In this document: positions 56,621 through 64,000 of the stretch, piece after piece | Layout of the letters: each line of letters opens with the position of its first letter | Position numbering within the stretch: position 1 is the stretch's first letter | DNA from: Posidonia oceanica | Lineage: Eukaryota; Streptophyta; Magnoliopsida; Alismatales; Posidoniaceae | Assembly (NCBI GenBank): GCA_037176725.1 | Contig: JAZBRS010000020.1 | Coordinates: 86,932,001 to 86,996,000, forward strand | DNA: 64,000 bases | Reading direction: 5' to 3' | Position numbers and translations under genes: made by a program | The notes under the pieces: generated by a model | Seen by the model: only the letters and a program-made list of their open reading frames with translations | Told to the model about the DNA's origin: nothing | Database searches by the model: none

Positions 56621-57900
56621 AAGTCTTCATTGAGTTTACTCATATTGTTTTTAATGGTGTCTAGTTACTTTTGGACATATACTTCTTCTTTTTCATACTC
56701 TTCATTGAATTCTTCTTCATTTTTATTTTTTTTTTGGCTAATTAATGAGGAATCTGGCAGACTTGGCCCACCAGTAAACCCCAGGTCAGGACGAGACCCC
56801 ACAACCGATGCAACCATGGAAATCTAGGAAATCAGCCTAGGCGGGAAAAATCCCTGAAAATCTGCATGGCTAGGGGGTCGAATCTGAGACCTTCAGGAAT
56901 AAGAAGACCCCTACAGTGCCAACTGCACTATGGGTTCTTCCCATTGTGAATTCTTCTTCTTGTTCTTCTTCCTCTTCTTGCATTTGTGTTAGAGGAGCTT
57001 GAGTAGAAGAAAATGCACCAAGTTTACATCCACGTCTGTTTCTTGAACAATTGACTTCAGACAAGATTTGAGCAGTTATACCATTGACGATATTCAATAA
57101 ATGGTTTTTTTCGAGCATCAATACGATAATAGTTCAAAATATGGAAAATAAAGCTACCATACCAAAGGTGAGTTCTTTTGGTAGCCATAAAATAAAGTAT
57201 ATAATTTGCCCAATTCACATTTATTTTGCCAACTATTGGATATGCCATCTTAGCTAATGCTAGTGTGAATTAATCCCTACGACTCTCCTTTTATTATAAA
57301 TTAAATCTAATGATTTTATCTACAATTTTAGCTATTGAAGTCAATTCATTTGTTATCAAAGGAACACACTCTTCATTGGGATTCATAAAAAGAGCATTAC
57401 TCACATCTTTTTTATTCCACAATTCTTCTATCCTAGTCGATCATATGTCTAATCCATACAAAGTAATTCCTAAAACTCTACTAATTACTTACTCATCAAT
57501 TTTCATATAGACATTATAAACATACGAAGAATGACTATAATTTGATCCTATTTCAAAATTTGCATAAAAAAGGAGAACGACTTTGTTATAGTATGGAACG
57601 TTGATTCCAAAGAATAGTAATTGAGTCAAACCTTGGAAATGAAAGAGTTCCTTGATTTCAACTGTAAATATGTCAAGATCGTCAAACTTCATCGGCAAGC
57701 CTTCGTAGACCTTCCTATTTCAAAGATCAATGTATGTCTCCTCCACTTTGGAACTCCAGAAGAGGAAACACTATTCTTGAGTGGAGTAGTGACGAGGTTG
57801 GCCATTATCCACCTTGACATTGGCTTGGGTTTAGGATGTTGAAGCCGTTGGACGTCCCTTCTTAGAGGGTCGGTGAGCATGCATCTTCTTTGGGGCCATT
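56620..57900 (-). pseudogene. retroelement env-like ORF fragment, copy 2
   Basis: On the - strand, from ATG near 57900 (MAPKKMHAHRPSKKGRP), frames with several stops continue through FFGINVPYYNKVV, EELWNKKDVSNALF, NVNWANYILYFMATK and a Glu-rich tail near 56950. It is longer at its N-terminus than copy 1. Same family as 35566-36306, though clearly diverged from it. Confidence 0.65.
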
Positions 57901-58566
57901 GGAAGAGTTGAAGAGTATGGGAGAAGCAAAGGAGAAAAGGATAAGGAAACTTGGAGAGATGAGTTCAAAGGAAGAGAGAATGCAGACAGCTAAGGTGGTG
58001 GCCATATAACAAACTATAGGAAATATTTGTGAATTAGTAGACCACCATTTTAATAAATCTAATGCTACGTTCGGTATGTTGGAATGAGAATACATTTGAA
58101 TGGAATAAACTTCAGATTGGAATTATAGTGGAAATGAAATGGAATGAAGTAGTTTTATTCCATTATTGTGTTTGGTACGCATTCAAAAAATAAAATGGAA
58201 TTGACAGACAACTCATTTCCACTGTTTGGTACATAAGAATAGAATCAGAATGAAATGCAACATAACACTACTTCTTCTTGGTTGTCTACTGTGGATATGG
58301 CTAAATTGGATGATGGATTTTCTAGATCTCACTTGAAGCCTTTTGGAGGCATAGGAAAGAAGCGTCCCAGGACGGTTGGTTTGAGGGCCGAACAGGCATT
58401 ATGTCCCAAGTGATCAGCCAGGTGTGTTGTGCCACAACATCTTTGGCGAACAACCCACGTATGATGTGGAATCAGTCTCTTGGTCTAGTTCGAGGCCGAG
58501 AACACATCTGATTTTTTTATGTATATTTGAATGTAGGATCAAAATTAACATGTGGTTAACATACAT
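57901..58566. other. unassigned stretch with possible small DNA element and diverged Sirevirus LTR pieces
   Basis: 58050-58260 has GGAATGA/GAATGGAAT motifs in both orientations, resembling a small inverted-repeat element, but no clear termini. 58360-58520 resembles parts of the Sirevirus LTR around 37130-37290 (AACAGGCATTA, CCACAACATCT, GTATGATGTGGAATC) at low identity. Confidence 0.45.
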
Positions 58567-59447
58567 AATATTTGAGAAAGATAACATATTAAACACATCT
58601 TATTGAATATAATGTCGATAAAACACATGCTCAAATGTAGAATCAGATATAATATTGATCTAGTTATGAGATCAAACATGATTTAGTTGGATTAATGCCA
58701 AAATAAATCGAATATAATGTCAATATGGATTTGGTTTATGATATCATATTCTATCTCTTATCATATGTCAAAAGGATGAAGTGTTGGAATCTGGTCCGAT
58801 CGATCGGCTTGAAAGCTGAGTAGGAGAGAACCAGGTCCAAACAGGCATTACACCCCTAAGGGATTGACTGACACCTGTGGAAATCGGCCAGACGAGTCAT
58901 GCCATGACATCTATGACGAGCGACCCTTGTATGATATGAGATCGATCGCTCGACCCAGTTTAAGGCCAAATGATGTCAGCCACACCAATGCTAGGGCTGA
59001 ACGAGCGCCAAGCATAATCACAAACAATTTTTATGTATATTCAAATATAATGTCGAAGAAATGAATGTGATTATGTTTCGAATATGTAGAATTGTATTAA
59101 TGATTATAATGTCAAAACATCGTATAACATCGTACGATGTTGCATATAGGGACAACATGAAGTATGTGAATCAGGTGTTGTACATATGGGTTTGTATTAT
59201 TGAATCTATTGTCAAATAATACATGATGTGATATTGCATATAGTAGCAATAAGAAATATATGTGGTTTCAACATCGTGTTAATGGTGATTTGTCATATAC
59301 ATGTAGTTCGGGTGCATATATAGCTCTACTATGGAGTGAACTTGAAAGGGGTAGAGGAAACATTACAATATCGAGAGGTGTTTTCCTCATTACCTTCTCC
59401 TTGAACAAGGGTGGATGCAAGTGCGAGGACAAGCGATGTGACGAAGT
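58567..59447 (+). mobile_element. second copy of part of the Sirevirus LTR
   Basis: It matches 36920-37760 almost base for base, with a short extra stretch near 58595-58635 and a 10-bp extra repeat near 59122 (ATCGTATAAC). Both ends of the LTR are missing. Same orientation as the first copy. Confidence 0.88.
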
Positions 59448-59685
59448 TGTGGATGTGGAATTAGGGAGTGTTTGGATGACGATAACAACGCTTCCACGAC
59501 GTCGTTATGTTTGTTGTGATCGCCACTTATCAATGGGCGGACAAGGTGCCTGGGGAGATGTAGATAATGTGGGTACTCAGTTCACTGGATCGATGGCAGG
59601 ATGTCGTCCAATGGCTTCCTCGTGTTACGTGAGCATATTCCTTTTCCTTAAAAACAAATAAAAATAAGAGATCTAGATAAGTTTG
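59448..59685. other. short unassigned stretch
   Basis: No recognised content. Confidence 0.4.
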
Positions 59686-61071
59686 TGTGTAGTAAATGAC
59701 AATAGAAAAAGACAAAGAATAACATAAACAATTGAATCTAATACTAACTGGGGGTTGTTTCCCGCATGCTTATGCTATGGGTCCTATGTTAAGGAATGCA
59801 ATATGAAATGAAAAAATAGATTGGAAGAAGATACTCCCTTCACCTTCGTACTGTATGCAGTGGAGCGAGGAAGTGGAGGCATGGTCGGAGCTCCGGCTAG
59901 GCTCGAGTTCTTGGGGATCTAGGTTTCTGGATGTAGTGATCTTTGGATTCTAGGGTTTTTTTGGATTGAAGGTGGGGGCTAGGGTTTCTCTCTTAGAAGA
60001 TGACTCTCTCTCTAAATGTGGATCCCAAACACTAAAATCCTAAAATTGGCCTCCTCAAACCCTAAAATTGCCCCCCTCGTGCACTGACTCATTGAGCCTT
60101 TTTATAGGTTCGTGGGGCACGGGTGGCTTAAAGCTAGGATGGTTCTAAAAGTTTCTAGAAGAAAACTGATTTTTAGGGTTAGTCGCCGCATAGGGGGGCA
60201 ACTGGGACAAATATCTCCCGAAAGATAGAGGAAATGCCGTGGAAGATTCGGAAGACCAGGTCAATCAGAGTCCACATTAGCTAGTTGCTACATATAGTGG
60301 TGCCTAGCTGCTACACTATTCCAAGCAACTAAAATATTTGTTTCTGATTTGTAGGAGATTCTAAGGGATTGGTTTCTGATTTTTGGGATTGGATTAGTAC
60401 ATTGAAACGTATTAAAAAATCAAGATATTTGTTTGGGGCCACCTAGGATTTTCTAGATTGTTCTTTGATTATTTTATTTATGATATATGTGTTATACCAT
60501 ATATTAAATGCTAGAAAATCATATAAATATCAATAATTTACGGAAAAATGTTATAATAGCTTATAAAATTCCTGTATATTATATTAATGCCCAGGATATT
60601 AAAATTAAGCTGGAGAGAGAGGTTTGATGCTAGTTGCCTGTCAGCCTAGTGCCTACACAGTCTAGTCGCCCCTGTGAAAGGCGCTTGGCTACGTCGCCAC
60701 TCTGGGAGGCAACTAGCTAGGTCTTTTGTATTTTTAACCTTGTCTTTTAAGTTTAATCATGAGAAACATGATAAAAGCCCGAAAACTTTAGAGATCTCAC
60801 GAAATCATAAAAACATCTTCTTTAACTCAAATCTGCCACGGATTTGGGTGGAATAAAGTGTGCTCAAGGTACTCGGACCTGCCACGAGTCTAAGTGCGTC
60901 ATCTATGCCACAGCTAACAACCTTGAGTCAAGTAAAATCAAGCTTTGTTTTTAAGCAAATCATGAAAACTCCGGAAAAATATGTTATTAAGCCTTAGTTA
61001 TGTGATCTGGGTGCCTCAGAAGATTCCTATCCTCTAGGATCTCTCAGAAATGTGAAAATGGGATATCTACA
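59686..61071 (-). mobile_element. 3' LTR of Tat-like element 3 (- strand)
   Basis: On the - strand it starts TGTAGATATCCCATTTTCAC (61071 leftward) directly after a purine block. A TATA box, CCTATAAAAAGG, lies near 60108-60097 in the proper direction. The left end is placed at 59686 because TGTAGTAAATG there would give TGTAG/CTACA termini as in the other Tat LTRs; this boundary is tentative. Confidence 0.6.
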
Positions 61072-61087
61072 GATGCCCCTCCTTGGA
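61072..61087 (-). other. polypurine tract of element 3
   Basis: Read on the - strand, CCAAGGAGGGGCATC precedes TGTAGATATC, almost identical to 14207-14226. Confidence 0.75.
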
Positions 61088-64000
61088 GCTGATCTTGGAA
61101 CAAGTTTGGTTCCAAGGTAAGAACGATGTCCTATTAAGCATTTCTTGAAATGGGGAGCTCCGTCTCAAACATTCTGCCACTAGGGATGAAGAAAGATAAA
61201 TAAAAAGGAAGAATGGGTGAACTGACTCGGTGTCGGGAGATTGCCGAACGGCCGAGTGGTTCGATTAATTGTCGTCATATTGAAGACTCATGCATGGAGG
61301 GGTCAAGTCGGTACTGTGTGTCGCAGCCGATGTCGAGACCTATCAACCATGTAGAGATATACTTCAACGGGACAGAAGCTAAGGAGGATATCGTGGGGCG
61401 TGACCCTTACTCGATCGAAAAGGAGTGCTCTTGTGGCATCTTGTTTGAGATTTTACTCGTATTGGAATTGATAGAAGGATCAGTAGGAACTTAGTTGGCT
61501 CTTGGAGAATCACATGTCCTAAGGGTTTCTAACAGTCTTAAAGGTCATTTGGCTCCGTCCATGCTCCACTTCCAATGATATGAGAAAATGCATGGATGCA
61601 TGATTCAAGCAGACAAATGCAAATGCAACATACAATGCAATGAATGGTCCATATGCTTGGTTAGGCCAGCAGGGTATAGTTGGTCCCAAACCATATGGAC
61701 ATGTGCAAAATGAATGAATGAAATTTATTATGGTCAAGTGTTTTCCGTCCTTGAGTGTGACCGATACTCTCAGGAAAGGACTGTCGTCCCACAACTCGAT
61801 TTGGCAAATAAAGGAGTTCTATGATTAAAGAACCAGGTGAGGGAGTGAACCCTTCCTTTGCCAAACTGGGGTTTGCCTTTTAGTCAAAGTGGGTGTGTCT
61901 TTGCACACTATATGAGCTCCTTAGGCGTGAGCTCATTCTTTATGTTGTAAGCTTTGTACCTGCACACTTAACAAAAGACGTTAGTAATCACAGGTGAACT
62001 TCTCCCAGTTCCTAGGGCAATTGACTAAGTTATACTTGTGTATGAGATAAAGTAATCCCTTAATCAACATACTTGGGAACTAGGTGGAGGGAATTAGTCT
62101 TGGCCTCAGCAGAGAGATGGGAAAATCGGAGCCCAGTAGACGCCGATTGTGAGTCATCTGTAGATGCTCTAAAGATTATTGCATAAGCAATGTCTTTGTT
62201 GAGAGAACGCACCCAAGCCGTGAGACATGCTTGAGTAGGACGTTATCTCCAAATCTGAGGTGAAATGATTGTTGCATCACCGGCCAGACTAATTCCAGTT
62301 TTCCTACTTACTAAGTTTTCACTTGTATGTAGGGTGGATGGTGCTTTCCTTTAATTTTCTTTGGTTTTCTATTTTTTTTGGATTTTTAGACTTTTTGAAT
62401 TTTTGGTATTTTGGATTTTCTATTTTTTTGTATTTTGGGATTTTCTATTTTTTGTATTTTGGGATTTTCTGATTTTTTGGTGTTTTTGGATTTTCTGATT
62501 TTTTTGGTAGTTTTTGGATTTTCTGATTTTTTTGGTAGTTTTTGGATTTTTTTGTTTTTTTTGGTAGTTTTTGGATTGATGAGTGCAGTCACAACCTTTT
62601 ACTTACAGATTTTGCAGTATTGCCTTATATTATCTAAGGTGAAAAAACTTTCCCTTCTAACATGCTTTGTCTTTTAAGAACTTAAGACCTCATACTAGCC
62701 TTAGTTTGATTTGTTGTTTCCTTTATTTACTCAGTCCTTGAACTTTTAGGATTCCCTGCCCCTTGCCTGTGAGTGAGATAGGTGGAGGAAGTTCGAAGTA
62801 CAGTAAGCTCTCGACTTTGGCTCAGGTCTTGAATTCCACTTGCCTTTCCTTGGTCCTTAATGCGTCTTTCTAGGATTTATGCCTTAGGTTCATGGACAGC
62901 TTTTGCCATGCTCTTTTTCTACTCTTTGGACAGCTCTTTGCTGACCTCTTTTAGTTGGACAATTTCTTTTACTGTCTCTTTTCATTTTTCCTCACTTGGG
63001 CAGCTTCTTTGCTGCCTTCTTTCCCCTCTGTTTGGGCAGTTTTTGCTGCCATCTTTTCTGGATGCTTTCAAAGTTATTTGGCAAGTGGTTCGTACCATAA
63101 GCCTCTACTCCGAGCTTGCCTTTGTCTTACCTCCCCGTGCAGGAGTTTGTGCAGACAGGATAAGGTTGAGGTTACCCTAATTGTTCAACTTCTTTTCTAT
63201 TTGAGACACAACTTTCTTTCCTAGGCTAGGACTTGGTCTTTGGTTCCTTTCATGATTTTGGCATACTAATTAAGGGTGTATTGTATGTAATTCCCACAGA
63301 TCTAAAGATGCCTTTAGGTTGTTACAACCAGTGGTTGGACCATCCCTGGGTGTCACGGTCTCTTCTTAGGAATCTTAGGTAATATCTTGGCAACTCTGCT
63401 TAATGCTTTAAGCTGTTGGGTATGGTCCACACTCATCAGACATTTTTATTATTTATTACTTATAATCTAACTTAGCATTAGAGATAAATAAAGATAAATA
63501 AAGGAAAACAGAGTACTGAAAGAAAAAGTCTTATTTACATGTTTCAATTGAATTGACCACTGCCCTCAGTCGAATTCAATGGAACTTCGCACCTCCCTTC
63601 CCAGATGAGGGGGCTTACCTGAGGGGTGACTGCAGAAGTCTGCCCCTGGCGTGTAGTAGTCCGGTGTTGGTGGCGCATATTCTTGTCTTTCCTTTGGTTT
63701 GCGCCCGGTCCTTGCTTTTAGAGGGTCAGAGTCGGATTCATTCTGACCCATTTCAGGCAACGTGCCCCTGATGGCTTTGTCTTGGAGTGAGGCTATCAGA
63801 TTTCCTCCTCCTTTTGAAGTGTGACTATGGATGGGTTCTGTAATAACTTCTCCTTCATGAACACAATGCTCATGACTGCCCCTAGTGTACTCTCTGGTAG
63901 GATCGGGCGGTTTGGGAGAAGGATCAATTCTTGCTTGTGCTGTTGGGAGTGGCGAGTTGAGTATGTCGTACCAGTTAGAGTCAGCATACTCATCATAGAT
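61088..64000 (-). mobile_element. internal 3' region of Tat-like element 3, no pol seen
   Basis: No pol or PMD frame is recognisable. 62340-62580 is a T-rich tandem stretch. Around 62880-63060 the phrases TTTTGCCATGCTC, TTTGCTGACCTC, TTTGCTGCCTTC and TTTGCTGCCATC, each near 'ggacagct' or 'gggcag', form a diverged repeat. 63566-63996 is open on the - strand with charged, unrecognised frames. The element continues right of the window. Confidence 0.5.
62340..62580 (-). repeat. T-rich short tandem repeat (TTTTTGGATTTTCTGATTTT-like)
   Basis: Units of 20-33 bp contain GATTTTC(T)GATTTTTT and GGTAGTTTTTG. On the - strand they read CAAAAATCAGAAAATCC, similar to the array at 3350-3497. Confidence 0.85.

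Overview
The window reads as repeat-rich, probably heterochromatic DNA of a flowering plant. The evidence is Ty3/gypsy elements of the Tat type (dual RNase H, LTRs of 1.2 to over 4 kb, satellite-like 3' regions), a Sirevirus-type Ty1/copia fragment, a plant LINE ORF1 with a DUF4283-like region and CCHC knuckle, and a MYC-type bHLH gene. The species cannot be told from the sequence. Only one ordinary host gene is convincing.

Layout. (1) 1-15412 is the 3' part of Tat element 1, + strand: decayed pol (1-2586), then about 11.6 kb holding three ANTISENSE plant-mobile-domain (PMD) genes (PMD-A 5628-4457, PMD-B 9658-6532, PMD-C 11400-10211), tandem repeats (11757-14060), a polypurine tract and a 1.19-kb 3' LTR. 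(2) 15571-35530 is Tat element 2, + strand: integrase split by a solo LTR (16218-22943, perfect 5-bp target duplication), which itself carries a LINE (20255-22756, 19-bp duplication). It continues with a SENSE, intronless PMD pseudogene (25280-26476), a 4.6-kb array of 61-bp repeats and a 3' LTR from 32111. (3) 35531-38316 is the 3' end of a Sirevirus-like element (env-like ORF, several polypurine tracts, 1.55-kb LTR). (4) 38480-39300 is a Ty3 gag relic. (5) 42896-48255 is a third LTR of the element-2 family. (6) 49093-50240 looks like an LTR with its own palindromes. (7) 53104-54516 (- strand) is an intact single-exon MYC/bHLH14-like transcription factor; its 5' end plus adjoining retroelement sequence is tandemly duplicated at 55728-57690. 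(8) 58567-59447 is a second copy of part of the Sirevirus LTR. (9) 59686-64000 is the 3' end of another Tat-like element on the - strand.

The most interesting system is in element 1. Each antisense PMD gene has GT-AG, phase-0 introns of 65-82 bp, a TATA box about 90-110 bp before its ATG, and upstream of that a cluster of AACGTT-centred dyads. The same dyads precede the TATA box of the element's own LTR and recur as an 18-bp perfect palindrome through the LTR of element 2. PMD-A and PMD-C are open from start to stop, whereas pol and PMD-B carry many lesions. The sense PMD of element 2 has no introns. This is what is expected if antisense placement shields introns from splicing in the genomic RNA. 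All functional statements are inference from sequence; no searches were run.
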